Shown here piece by piece: positions 24,633 through 33,191 of a stretch of DNA of 64,000 bases; positions within the stretch are counted from its first letter, which is position 1; every line of letters begins with the position of its first letter. Made by a program: the position numbers and the translations under genes. This stretch comes from Vicinamibacterales bacterium. GTDB lineage: Bacteria; Acidobacteriota; Vicinamibacteria; Vicinamibacterales; Fen-181. The stretch is from positions 1 through 64,000 of the forward strand of contig DASXVO010000049.1 of the NCBI GenBank assembly GCA_036504215.1. Direction: 5' to 3'. The notes below the pieces were generated by a model, which searched no databases, had not been told where the DNA came from, and worked only from the letters and a program-made list of their open reading frames with translations.

Positions 24633-26306
24633 TCAGACCGCGAACGTCCCTTTGACCCGAGCGACGACCTGTTCGCAGAGCCGACCGCTCTCCTGAACGA
24701 GCGCATCGGTTTCGGTGCGGCAGTTCTGCTTGAAGCCTTCGTCCTTCACGGACCCGAGGTTGATCAGCACGTTCAGCACGGCCCCCTCGACGCCGGCGCG
24801 AGCCATCAGGGCGGCCACGCCCGCGTCGGACGCCGAGTTGGTGTTGCCCGCCTGCGCGACCTCCAGCGACAACTTCAGCGCGTCGAGGCAGGACTTCGCC
24901 GTCTGCAGCGGCACTCGTGATGCGTGCCGGTAGCCTTCTTCGAGCGCCGCATTCCGCGCGGCCTGCTGTTCAGGCGTCGCCTTCGGCAGGCGCATGGCGG
25001 CCATGACTCCGTTGAACGCGTCGGTATCCTCGTCGATCGCGGACACGAGTTGATCCTTGACGTGCTGGGCGCGCTCGGCCAGATCCGACAGTCTGGTCCA
25101 GGACGCCTCGTAGCCCTTCTTGCCGACGGTGAGGTTGGCCACCATCGCCGAGAGGCCGGCCGCAAGGCTGCCGGCCAATGCCGCAACCGACCCTCCACCG
25201 GGCGCCGGGGATTCCGACGACACCTCGTCCACGAACCGATCGACGGCCAGCGACACCAGCGGACTCCGCGTGCGGAACTGGTACTCGATGATCTTCTTGT
25301 CGGGATCGAACGCGCCCAACTGGTCGAGGCCGAGTGACCGGATGGCCGCCTCCACGATCTCCCGCTCGGGGCCGCCGGCGGACTTGCCCTGTTTTCGCAG
25401 GTAGAACCTGCCCGCGTCGATCAGCGGCTGAAGCGGCATCAGGCCGACCAGCTCCGAGCCAGTGACGATGAGCCCGATCTTCTCGGCTTCCTCGCGCACG
25501 GTCTCGAAGACGACGTGCAGTGGCGTCGTGTTGAAGTTGATGAGGTTGATCGACACCTGCGCCTGCCGATACTGCTCGATGTACCATCCGATCGCGCGCA
25601 CGGCCTTCAACCTGCCTGGGGTCTTCACCTGGGTGCCGTGCTCGTCAACGACAGGATTGCCCTGCTTGTCGCGCTTCAGGCGGCCGCCCTCGCGGATGTT
25701 CAGCGCGATCTCGTTCGCGAGCTTGCGGTCGCGGGTGTTCAGGTTGACGTTGTAGGCAATCAGGAACTCGCGCGCGCCGACGACCGGCGCGCCGAAGCGC
25801 GGGTCGAATCGCGCCGGACCGGCATCGGGCGCCCACTCCGGATCCTGCAGCTTGCGCTCGAGACCTTCGTATTCGCCGGTCCGGATGTTCGCCAGGCTGC
25901 GGCGCTTCTCCGATGTCGCGGCGTACTCGTAGAAGTAGACGGGCAACTGGAGCTCGTCGCCGATGCGGCGGCCGATGCCCCGCGCAATCTCCACGCACTC
26001 ATCCATCGTCACGCCCGAGATGGGCACGATGGGACAGACGTCCATGGCGGCCATGCGGGGATGCGCCCCGTGGTGCTTGGCCATGTCGATGAGTTCGTAC
26101 GCCTTGTGCGCCGCCTTCAGCGCGGCGTCGGCCACCGGTTCCGGTGCGCCGACAAATGTGAAGACCGTGCGGTTGGTGTCGGCGCCGGGATCGACGTCGA
26201 GCAACTTGACGTCGGCGACGCCCTTGATCGCATCGGCTATCGCGTCGATGACGGCGCGGTTACGACCTTCCGAGAAGTTCGGGACGCATTCAACAAGCCT
26301 GGCCAT
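24633..26306 (-). CDS. ftcD: bifunctional formiminotransferase-cyclodeaminase
   Basis: 557 residues, full length of the two-domain enzyme. Formiminotransferase part: MARLVECVPNFSEGRNRAVI at the start, catalytic His region AKHHGAHPRMAAMDVCPIVP, and AYNVNLNTRDRKLANEIALN. Cyclodeaminase part from about residue 345: SSESPAPGGGSVAALAGSLA and TVGKKGYE, then helices to the end. It transfers the formimino group of formiminoglutamate (from histidine breakdown) to tetrahydrofolate, then releases ammonia to give methenyl-THF. No hut genes are seen nearby. The upstream gap carries the 34-bp array. Confidence 0.93.
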   Translation of the reverse strand: MARLVECVPNFSEGRNRAVIDAIADAIKGVADVKLLDVDPGADTNRTVFTFVGAPEPVADAALKAAHKAYELIDMAKHHGAHPRMAAMDVCPIVPISGVTMDECVEIARGIGRRIGDELQLPVYFYEYAATSEKRRSLANIRTGEYEGLERKLQDPEWAPDAGPARFDPRFGAPVVGAREFLIAYNVNLNTRDRKLANEIALNIREGGRLKRDKQGNPVVDEHGTQVKTPGRLKAVRAIGWYIEQYRQAQVSINLINFNTTPLHVVFETVREEAEKIGLIVTGSELVGLMPLQPLIDAGRFYLRKQGKSAGGPEREIVEAAIRSLGLDQLGAFDPDKKIIEYQFRTRSPLVSLAVDRFVDEVSSESPAPGGGSVAALAGSLAAGLSAMVANLTVGKKGYEASWTRLSDLAERAQHVKDQLVSAIDEDTDAFNGVMAAMRLPKATPEQQAARNAALEEGYRHASRVPLQTAKSCLDALKLSLEVAQAGNTNSASDAGVAALMARAGVEGAVLNVLINLGSVKDEGFKQNCRTETDALVQESGRLCEQVVARVKGTFAV

Positions 26307-26370
26307 CGGTGCCTCCGAGAAGTGAGCCAGACTACTTCGTGCGTTGTGTGAGGGTCAAGCCGCCTTCGCG

Positions 26371-26556
26371 CTCCGGCGGGCCAGGGCCAATTCCGCCTTC
26401 GCGCTTCGGCGGGCCAGGGCCGATCTCGCGCTCTGCGCTTCGGCGGGCCAGGGCCGATCCCGCGCTTTGCACTTCGGCGGGCCAGGGCCGATCCCGCGCT
26501 TTGCGCTCCGGCGGGCCAAGGCCAATTCCGCACTCCGCGCTTCGGCGGGCCAGGGT
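26371..26556. repeat. 34-bp tandem array, six copies
   Basis: The core CTTCGGCGGGCCAGGGCC starts at 26371, 26404, 26438, 26472, 26506 and 26540, so the spacing is 33, 34, 34, 34, 34. Variants are CTCCGG and CACTTCGG, and the half between cores alternates GATCCCGCGCTTTG and AATTCCGC. In most copies CGC-TTCG-GCG can form a short hairpin with a stable UUCG loop. It fills the 264-bp gap between the ThDP enzyme stop and ftcD start, both on the minus strand. There are no spacers, so it is not CRISPR, and the unit is not a multiple of three. Confidence 0.92.
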
Positions 26557-26570
26557 TGGGCGCCGCGGCC

Positions 26571-28175
26571 TCACACCACGAGATCGTACTCCGCGGGATC
26601 GACGACGGCCTCGATGAGTGTCGGCCCGGTGCTGCCGAGCGCCGAGGCGAACGCCGCGCGGAACGCCTCCTCGTTCTCCGCGACAACGACCGGTGCGCCG
26701 AATAGCGTGTCGCTCGCACGATAGTTGTCGCCGTAGATCTGCACACCAGTCCAGGCGAAGTGTCGGCGCGTCTGTTTCACGCGGATCAGGCTCAGATACC
26801 GATCGCGCAGGACGACGAAGACGATGGGGAGGTGCAGGCGTACCGCGGTGTTGATCTCGCCAAGCATCATCAGGTAGCCGCCGTCGCCCGTGCACGCCAC
26901 GACCTGCTGCTCGGGGCGCACCAGCTTGGCGGCAATCGCCGCGGGGATTGAGAAGCCCATCGACGACCAGCCGTTCGACACGAGGAAGTGGCCGGGCCCG
27001 CGAGTGTCCCAGAGTTGGCCGATCAGGTGCGTGTGCGCACCCACGTCGGCAACCAGGACGCCGTCCGACGCCAGTCTCTCGCGCACGGCGAGCAGGACGT
27101 GGTGGGGGGTGAAACCGCGAGACGGCGGTGTGAGCGCGTCGAAGAGCCGCCGACGATGGGCGGCGAGCGCCGACAGATCCCACCCGTGCGAGAACGGCGC
27201 GACGCGAGCGAGATACTCGAGCGACTGTCGGATGTCGCCGACCGCTTCGCAGGCCAGTTGGTGTGTCGGGGCGAGATCGGCGCGCACCGTGTCGATGTGC
27301 ACAACCGGCACATCCCTGCCGACCCAGTCTTCGTAGTTGAACTCGACCGGATCGTAGCCAACGCCGACCACGAGATCCGCCGGCCTGCAAAAATCCGCGA
27401 CGATGTCACGCCGCGCCCGGCCGACCACACCGACAAAGTGCGGGTCGTCATCCGGGATGTGGCCCTTCGCCATGAGGGTCGAGACGACCGGCAGGCGGTG
27501 CCGTGCGACGAACGCGCGCAGCGCGTCGGTGGCGCCGGCGCGGTTCATCGTCAGGCCCACCGCGACCAGCGGGCGCCGGGCGCCGCGAATCGCATCCTCC
27601 GCCTGTTTCAGTGTGGCGTCCAAGGGGCCGTCGATTCCGACGACCGCGCCGGGGAAGCCGCCTCCGAGTCCTGGCGATTCTTCCTCGGCGACATCCTCCG
27701 GGAAGTCGAGGTGCACGGGCCCGGGTTGCTCTGCCTGCGCGACAGCGATGGCCTTGCGCAGCGTGTCCTCGACCGACGTCGCGTCGAGTTCAGCCGTCCA
27801 TTTCGTCACCGGTGCGTAGAGCGCCTGGTGATCGATCTGCATCTGGACCGTGCGTCCGCGCCACGTCCGGCCCATCTTGCCGGTGAAGGCGAGCAACGGG
27901 ACCCGATCGAGCAGCGCGTTGCCGACGCCCGTCGTCATGTTCGTGGCGCCCGGCCCGAGCGTGGACAGGCAGGCGCCCGGCCGACCCGTCAGGCGGGCGG
28001 TGACGTCGGCCATGAAGCCGGCACAGGCCTCGTGGGTCACCAGGACGAACTCCACGCCGCTGCCGTGCATGGCCTGGATGAACCGCGTATTCTGCCCGCC
28101 CGGGTAGCCGAAGACGTACCGGATGCCGGCACGTTCGAGGGCCTGGACGATGACTTCCGAGGTGTTGAGCATCAT
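26571..28175 (-). CDS. thiamine-diphosphate enzyme, acetolactate-synthase-like
   Basis: 534 residues from the ATG at 28175 (a second ATG follows directly). Three-domain ThDP enzyme: Pyr domain with YVFGYPGGQN and the catalytic Glu in THEACAGFMADV, central domain (VAVGLTMNRAGATDALRAF), and PP domain with GDGGYLMMLGEINTA (ThDP/Mg motif). Acetolactate synthase, phosphonopyruvate decarboxylase, benzoylformate decarboxylase and similar enzymes share this layout. No small regulatory subunit gene is beside it, so biosynthetic acetolactate synthase is less likely. Substrate not assigned. Divergent from the phosphatase gene at 28277. Confidence 0.83.
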   Translation of the reverse strand: MMLNTSEVIVQALERAGIRYVFGYPGGQNTRFIQAMHGSGVEFVLVTHEACAGFMADVTARLTGRPGACLSTLGPGATNMTTGVGNALLDRVPLLAFTGKMGRTWRGRTVQMQIDHQALYAPVTKWTAELDATSVEDTLRKAIAVAQAEQPGPVHLDFPEDVAEEESPGLGGGFPGAVVGIDGPLDATLKQAEDAIRGARRPLVAVGLTMNRAGATDALRAFVARHRLPVVSTLMAKGHIPDDDPHFVGVVGRARRDIVADFCRPADLVVGVGYDPVEFNYEDWVGRDVPVVHIDTVRADLAPTHQLACEAVGDIRQSLEYLARVAPFSHGWDLSALAAHRRRLFDALTPPSRGFTPHHVLLAVRERLASDGVLVADVGAHTHLIGQLWDTRGPGHFLVSNGWSSMGFSIPAAIAAKLVRPEQQVVACTGDGGYLMMLGEINTAVRLHLPIVFVVLRDRYLSLIRVKQTRRHFAWTGVQIYGDNYRASDTLFGAPVVVAENEEAFRAAFASALGSTGPTLIEAVVDPAEYDLVV

Positions 28176-28237
28176 GGTGGTCCGGAAGCGTACGACAGAT
28201 GGCGCCCGGAAATCACTCCCGGAGAGATTTCCGCGGG

Positions 28238-28243
28238 TAGAAT
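28238..28243 (+). promoter_or_regulatory. -10 box TAGAAT of the phosphatase gene
   Basis: TAGAAT in GGGTAGAATAGAAAAACGG lies 33 bases before the ATG at 28277, in the gap between two divergent genes. A GGGGGG run (28266-28271) serves as ribosome-binding site. No clear -35 box. Confidence 0.4.
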
Positions 28244-28276
28244 AGAAAAACGGACCCAGTTCACGGGGGGATTCGC

Positions 28277-29266
28277 ATGGCCACGCCAGCACACAACATC
28301 CGCGCCCAGCTCGTCGACAGGCGTGAACGGCTCGAGGGCCTGATTGGGAAGGGGCCACCCGCACCCGAGCTCGATCGGCTGCTGGTCGAGGTCGAACATG
28401 CGCTCGAGCGGTTCGCGGTTGGGACCTATGGCGTCTGCGAAACGTGCGGCGACCCTATCGAGGCCGTGCAACTCGAAGCCGACCCGCTGAGCCGGTTCTG
28501 CCTCGACCACTTGTCCCCTTCTCAGGCGCACGCGCTTCAGCAGGACCTCGACTTGGCCGGTCGAGTGCAGCGAACGCTCCTTCCGCCAGGACAGGTCGTG
28601 GCTGCTGGGTGGGAGATGGCCTACCGCTACGAACCGCTCGGTGCGGTCAGTGGCGACTACTGCGACATCGTGCTGCCGTTGGGACCTGATGGAGGGCTCT
28701 ACTTCCTGCTCGGCGACATTTCGGGGAAGGGCGTGGCCGCGTCGATGCTGATGGCGCACCTCCACGCCAGCGTGCGCACGCTGCTCAGCCTCGAGTTGCC
28801 CCTGTCACAGGTGGTCGCCCGCGCGAACCGCGTCTTCTGCGACAGCACGATGTCGAATCACTACGCGACGCTGGTCTGCGCGCGGCTGTCAACGAACGGG
28901 GAGGTCGAGCTCTGCAACGCCGGCCACTGCCCGCCGCTGCTGGTGCACGGGAGCGACGTGACGCCCATCGAGGCGACCGGCGTGCCGGTCGGCCTGTTCT
29001 GCGTCAACGACTATCCGGCCCGGCGCCTGACGCTGGCGCCGGGCGACGCGCTCGTCCTCTATACCGACGGCGTCACCGAAGCGCGCAACCGCACGGACGA
29101 GGAATACGGAGAAGCCCGTCTCGCCTCGCTCGTGGCGGGCTTGTCCGATCGGTCCTCCGAGGCTGTTGTCGCCGCGTGTGTGCAGGCTGTCTCGATCTTC
29201 CGTGGTGGGCGAACGGCGACCGACGATCTGACGGTGATGGTCGTCAGGCGGGTTGCCGCGAACTGA
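28277..29266 (+). CDS. PP2C/SpoIIE serine phosphatase with N-terminal DksA-like zinc finger
   Basis: 329 residues. Residues 1-45 form a helical hairpin like the DksA/TraR coiled coil. A zinc finger follows with Cys54, Cys57, Cys75 and His78 (CETC, 17 residues, CLDH); classical DksA/TraR uses four cysteines with the same spacing. From about residue 88 a SpoIIE/RsbU-type PPM phosphatase domain carries the metal aspartates: DLAGRVQRTLLPP, SGDYCDIV, LLGDISGKGVAAS, VLYTDGVTEARN and TATDDLTVMVV. Such phosphatases dephosphorylate anti-anti-sigma factors in partner-switching control of sigma factors. No anti-sigma gene is next to it. The zinc finger is probably a regulatory or RNA-polymerase contact module (inference). 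Confidence 0.9.
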   Translation: MATPAHNIRAQLVDRRERLEGLIGKGPPAPELDRLLVEVEHALERFAVGTYGVCETCGDPIEAVQLEADPLSRFCLDHLSPSQAHALQQDLDLAGRVQRTLLPPGQVVAAGWEMAYRYEPLGAVSGDYCDIVLPLGPDGGLYFLLGDISGKGVAASMLMAHLHASVRTLLSLELPLSQVVARANRVFCDSTMSNHYATLVCARLSTNGEVELCNAGHCPPLLVHGSDVTPIEATGVPVGLFCVNDYPARRLTLAPGDALVLYTDGVTEARNRTDEEYGEARLASLVAGLSDRSSEAVVAACVQAVSIFRGGRTATDDLTVMVVRRVAAN

Positions 29267-29289
29267 GAGCTGGGAAGGCGGATCACGAC

Positions 29290-29450
29290 GTTGCAACGAG
29301 CACACAAAGGACGCAGAGCACTCCAGCGGGCCTGCGAGCGCTCCGCCACGCGGCAGCCGCAAAGGGCGGAGAGACCGGAACCTCAGTGTCTCGGTGCCTC
29401 GGTGGCTTCGGTGTTGGCGGTGAGGCGAAGAGGCCGGCAGCCGGCACGCA
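29290..29450 (+). repeat. dispersed intergenic repeat, long copy
   Basis: Contains CACACAAAGGACGCAGAGCA, CGGCAGCCGCAAAGGGCGGA and GTGTCTCGGTGCCTCGGTGG, then GGCGGTGAGGCGAAGAGG. It aligns in order with the element at 2766-2870 (CGGCAGCCGCAGAGGGCG, then CCTCGGTGTCCTCCGTG). No gene is seen in this 199-bp gap. A GAGGG near its right side serves as Shine-Dalgarno sequence for the next gene. Confidence 0.6.
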
Positions 29451-29465
29451 CGAGAGGGTACATTC

Positions 29466-30380
29466 ATGCATGATCGACCGGTATTCGTCGTTGTACTCCT
29501 GGCAGCCGTCCTGTTGATTGGCGCCCTGCCGCTCGCGGCGCAGTCTGGCCCGCGTCCGATCAAGAAGCTGTTCATCTCCGTGGACATGGAGGGCGTCACC
29601 GGCGTCGTGCAGCCGGCGCAGCTCGGGCCGGCCGGCTTCGAGTACGCGGCCGCGCGCGAATGGGTGACCGGCGAGGTGCGCGCCGCGATCGACGCCGCCC
29701 GCGCCGCCGGCGTCACCGAGTTCGTGGTGTGCGACTCGCACGGCAACGCGCAGAACCTGCTCATCGACAAACTGCCCGACGACGTGCGCGTCGTGCGCGG
29801 GTTCCCACGGCCGCTCGAGATGATGCAGGGGATCGACCAGACGTTCGACGGCGTCCTCCTGATCGGCTATCACGCCAGCGAGTGGAACGTGGACGCCGTG
29901 CGCAGCCACACGATCTCGAGCGCGCGCCTGCTGGGCATCAAGCTGAACGGCGCGGGGGTGATGGAAGCCGTATTCAACGCCGCGATTGCCGGCCACTTCG
30001 GCGTGCCGGTGCTCTTCATCTCCGGTGATCGCATCGCCGTGAACGAGATGCAGAAGACGCTGCCGCAGGTGGAAGGTGTCGTGGTGAAGGAGCCGATCGG
30101 CTTCCATTCCGCGATGACGGTGACGCCGGCCCGCGGGCGCCAGCTCATAGCGGAGGGCGTGAGGCGGGCGCTCGAGAAGGCCGGCCGACCGGCCCCCTAC
30201 AAGCTGAAGACGCCCATCGATCTCGAGGTCGGCTTCAAGTTCACGCCCGACGCCGAGCGAGCCGCCTACATCCCGGGCCTGTCGCGTGTGGACGCCCACT
30301 TCGTGCGCGGCACGTTTGCCGACATGCCGACCGTGACGAAGCTGATGCAGGTCCTGACGAGTCTGGAACCGATTCAATAG
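29466..30380 (+). CDS. M55 D-aminopeptidase, DppA-like, exported
   Basis: 304 residues with a signal peptide (MHDRPVFVVVLLAAVLLIGA, then LPLAAQ). M55 features: the metal motif SxDxEG is SVDMEGVTG (Asp40, Glu42), DSHGNAQNLLI carries the Asp/His ligands, then IGYHA and HTISSARLLGIKLNG. DppA of Bacillus is a cytosolic zinc D-aminopeptidase acting on D-Ala-D-Ala; this version is exported. It may act on wall-derived D-amino-acid peptides, in keeping with the S66 carboxypeptidase elsewhere in the window. The following deacetylase gene is on the same strand, 48 bases on. Confidence 0.88.
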   Translation: MHDRPVFVVVLLAAVLLIGALPLAAQSGPRPIKKLFISVDMEGVTGVVQPAQLGPAGFEYAAAREWVTGEVRAAIDAARAAGVTEFVVCDSHGNAQNLLIDKLPDDVRVVRGFPRPLEMMQGIDQTFDGVLLIGYHASEWNVDAVRSHTISSARLLGIKLNGAGVMEAVFNAAIAGHFGVPVLFISGDRIAVNEMQKTLPQVEGVVVKEPIGFHSAMTVTPARGRQLIAEGVRRALEKAGRPAPYKLKTPIDLEVGFKFTPDAERAAYIPGLSRVDAHFVRGTFADMPTVTKLMQVLTSLEPIQ

Positions 30381-30428
30381 GCTGTGGGCTCTGGACTCCG
30401 AGCTCTGGGCGTAGCATAGGGAACCGAT

Positions 30429-33191
30429 ATGAAGCTGACGCGACTTCTGCCGCTCGTTCTCGTCGCCGTGCTCGTGGCCGCGGACCCGTCGATGCGCGCG
30501 CAACCGAAAGGCCTGACCGGTGTCGGGGGAGAGCTGGGCCTTGGCCTCGTGCTTCGCCAGCTCGGCACCACGGCGATCTTCCTCGAGACCGGCGCGCATC
30601 CGGACGACGAGAACAACGGCCTGCTCGCGATGCTGGGCCGCGGGCTCGGCGTCCGCACGGCGATGTTCACCTGCACGCGCGGAACGGGCGGGCAGAACGA
30701 GATCGGTCCCGAGTTGTTCGAGGCTCTGAGCGTGCTCAGGACCGAGGAACTCGCCTCCGTCCACCGCTACGACGGCGCAGAGCAGTACTTCGGCCGCGAA
30801 ATCGACTTCGGCTACTCGTTCAGCATCGAAGAGACCTTTCAGAAGTGGGGTCGCGACGAAACGCTCTCGGACTACGTTCGCATGATCCGCACGATCCGGC
30901 CGGACGTCGTGCTGACGATGCGCCCGGACGGCGAGGGCGGCGGAATGCACCACCAGGCCCAGGCGCGCATCACCGGCGACGCGTACCGCGCGGCCGCCGA
31001 TCCGAACAGGTTTCCCGGGCAACTGAAGGAAGGTCTGCGGCCATGGCAGGCGCGGAAGCTGTACTACACCGAACGCTACGGATTCCGCGGCGAGCCGGCA
31101 CCCTCCGCCGGCATGACACTGCTGTCCGTCAGCAACGACATCTACGATTCGCTGCTCGGCCAGACCTACGTCGAGATTGGCTCCGAGGCTCGCAGCAACC
31201 ACAAGTGCCAGGGAATGGGTCAACTCCTGTCGCTGCCCGGCCCTCAGACGTTCCAGTTCAGGCTGGGTGACACGTCGCTGCCCGGCGGCGTCACGCGGGC
31301 CGACACGGCGCTGTTCGACGGGGTGGACACGACGGTCCCCGGTCTCGCGCAGTTCGTGCGGGGCACGCCACCCGATGCCCTGGCGCAGGGTCTGACAGCC
31401 ATCGCACGCGAGGTCGAGAACGCGCAGAAGGCGTTCGCTGCTCGAGGCGTCGTGGCGGCCCGCGGTCCGATTGTCGCGGGGCTCCGTGCCGTTCGCGCGC
31501 TGCGCGCGCAGTTGTCGTCGCTCGGCATCAACCAGGAGGCGGTACTCGAAATCGACTACCGGCTCGCCACCAAGGAGCAGCAATTCCAGCAGGCGGCGGT
31601 GCTCGCGCAGGAAGTCCGCATCGACGTGCTGGCAGACGACGGCCTGGTGATTGGCGGCCAGCCGATCAAGGTCCAGACGATTGTGGCCAACCGTGCTGCG
31701 GCCGACATGCAGGTGAAAGCGATCGGCCTCAGCGGTTTCGACGGTAACGCCTCCTGCAGGACCGGGGGCCTCGAGGCGGGAGGTGTGTTACGGTGCGACG
31801 CGGACGTGAGGATCCCGGGGGATGCGCGCCTGACGACGCCGTACTGGCGCCCGCTGTCCGATGCCGCCCGGTACGAATTCGACAAGGACGCGCCGTTCGG
31901 CCTGCCGTTCCGCCCGACGCCGTTCCGGGCGCGGATCGATCTCGTCATCGGCGGCGTCGACGTCTCGGTTGACGAGCCGGTCAAGTACCGGTACGAGGGC
32001 AACATCTTCAGCGGCGAGAAGCGGATGGAGTTGCTGGTGGTGCCGCGCTTCTCGGTCGGCGTGACGCCAGACATCGCGATCATCCCGTCCGCGACGGACG
32101 GTTTCAACACAGGGCCCGCGGATCGCGCGAAAACGGCCGAGACGTCGGCCTCGAGATCCACCGTCAAAACCCGGACCGCCGCCTCTGCGTCCTCTGCGAG
32201 CTCGGTGTCGAATGCCGTCCGCGACCGCGAGATTCGCGTCGTCGTCATCAATGGCAACAAGGGTGCGGCCAGTGCGCAGGCGTCGCTCGATCTGCCGGCA
32301 GGGTGGACGGCAACGCCTCCGTCGCAGCCGGTCGAGTTCGCGCGCGAGGACGCGTCGGAGACCGTCCGGTTCAGTGTGTCGCCTCCAGCCGATGCTGCGC
32401 CCGGCCAGTACAAGGTCCGCGCCATCGTCCGCGCCGGCGGCGAGATGTTCGACCAGGGCTACCAGGTCATCGAGTACCCGCACATCAACCGCCGGCACCG
32501 GGTGATTCCCGCGGAAACCAGCTTCAAGGTCATCGACGTGAAGGTGGCGCCGAAGCTGAAGGTCGGGTACGTGATGGGCGTCGGCGACCAGGTGCCGCCC
32601 GCCATTGAACAACTCGGTGCGGACGTCGTGCAGCTCGGGGCCGATGATCTCGCGTGGGGAAATCTCTCGACGTTCGACGCCATCGTGACCGGCGTACGCG
32701 CGTACGAGCGCCGTGCCGATCTTCGCGCCAACAATCGCCGGCTCATCGACTACGCCGACAAGGGCGGCACCCTCATCGTCCAATACAACAAGTTCGAGTT
32801 CAACGAGGCGCAGTACGGGCCGTACCCGGCCAAGGTCAGCTCGAGCCGCGTGACCGACGAGAACGCACCCGTGCAGGTGCTCGTGCCGGCCGACCCGATC
32901 TTCACGTTCCCGAACACGATCGCCGAGGCGACGTGGAAGAACTGGGTCCAGGAGCGCGGCCTGTATTTCCTCGGCAACGACAAAGACCCGCGGTACGTCG
33001 ATCTGGTGCAACTCGAGGACCCGTTCCCGGCCAACCGGGGCACCAGGAAGGGGGCGCTCGTGGAAGCCCGGATTGGCAAGGGCCGATGGATCTATGTCGG
33101 TCTCGGGCTGTGGCGGCAGTTGCCAGCGGGGACCGACGGCGCATACCAGTTGCTGGCAAACCTCCTGAGCGTCGGCAGGACACCGCGGTGA
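30429..33191 (+). CDS. large secreted PIG-L/LmbE-type deacetylase with C-terminal accessory domains
   Basis: 920 residues with a signal peptide (MKLTRLLPLVLVAVLVAADP). Residues about 48-250 are the zinc deacetylase domain with AHPDDE at 56-61, TRGTGGQNEIGPE, and the later metal His in GGGMHHQAQARITGDAYRAA. Next comes an NEW3-like beta domain (QASLDLPAGWTATPPSQPVE). The last 200 residues are a class I amidotransferase/ThuA-like flavodoxin fold (VGYVMGVGDQVPPAIEQLGA to the end). PIG-L enzymes remove acetyl groups from N-acetyl sugars. Substrate unknown. A low-complexity Ser/Ala segment near residues 575-600 coincides with the dispersed repeat at 32163-32217. The next gene overlaps by four bases. 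Confidence 0.88.
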   Translation: MKLTRLLPLVLVAVLVAADPSMRAQPKGLTGVGGELGLGLVLRQLGTTAIFLETGAHPDDENNGLLAMLGRGLGVRTAMFTCTRGTGGQNEIGPELFEALSVLRTEELASVHRYDGAEQYFGREIDFGYSFSIEETFQKWGRDETLSDYVRMIRTIRPDVVLTMRPDGEGGGMHHQAQARITGDAYRAAADPNRFPGQLKEGLRPWQARKLYYTERYGFRGEPAPSAGMTLLSVSNDIYDSLLGQTYVEIGSEARSNHKCQGMGQLLSLPGPQTFQFRLGDTSLPGGVTRADTALFDGVDTTVPGLAQFVRGTPPDALAQGLTAIAREVENAQKAFAARGVVAARGPIVAGLRAVRALRAQLSSLGINQEAVLEIDYRLATKEQQFQQAAVLAQEVRIDVLADDGLVIGGQPIKVQTIVANRAAADMQVKAIGLSGFDGNASCRTGGLEAGGVLRCDADVRIPGDARLTTPYWRPLSDAARYEFDKDAPFGLPFRPTPFRARIDLVIGGVDVSVDEPVKYRYEGNIFSGEKRMELLVVPRFSVGVTPDIAIIPSATDGFNTGPADRAKTAETSASRSTVKTRTAASASSASSVSNAVRDREIRVVVINGNKGAASAQASLDLPAGWTATPPSQPVEFAREDASETVRFSVSPPADAAPGQYKVRAIVRAGGEMFDQGYQVIEYPHINRRHRVIPAETSFKVIDVKVAPKLKVGYVMGVGDQVPPAIEQLGADVVQLGADDLAWGNLSTFDAIVTGVRAYERRADLRANNRRLIDYADKGGTLIVQYNKFEFNEAQYGPYPAKVSSSRVTDENAPVQVLVPADPIFTFPNTIAEATWKNWVQERGLYFLGNDKDPRYVDLVQLEDPFPANRGTRKGALVEARIGKGRWIYVGLGLWRQLPAGTDGAYQLLANLLSVGRTPR
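32163..32217 (-). repeat. dispersed repeat embedded in frame in the deacetylase gene
   Basis: ACCGCCGCCTCTGCGTCCTC, then TGCGAGCTCGGTGTCGAA, matches the CTCTGCG/GGTGTC phrases of the intergenic element at 2766-2870. It is translated as the Ser/Ala-rich run TAASASSASSVSNA between the propeptide-like and NEW3-like parts. It keeps the frame. Confidence 0.45.

Noticed and set aside
26371-26556. CRISPR array
   Set aside because: Units follow each other without unique spacers and no cas genes are present.
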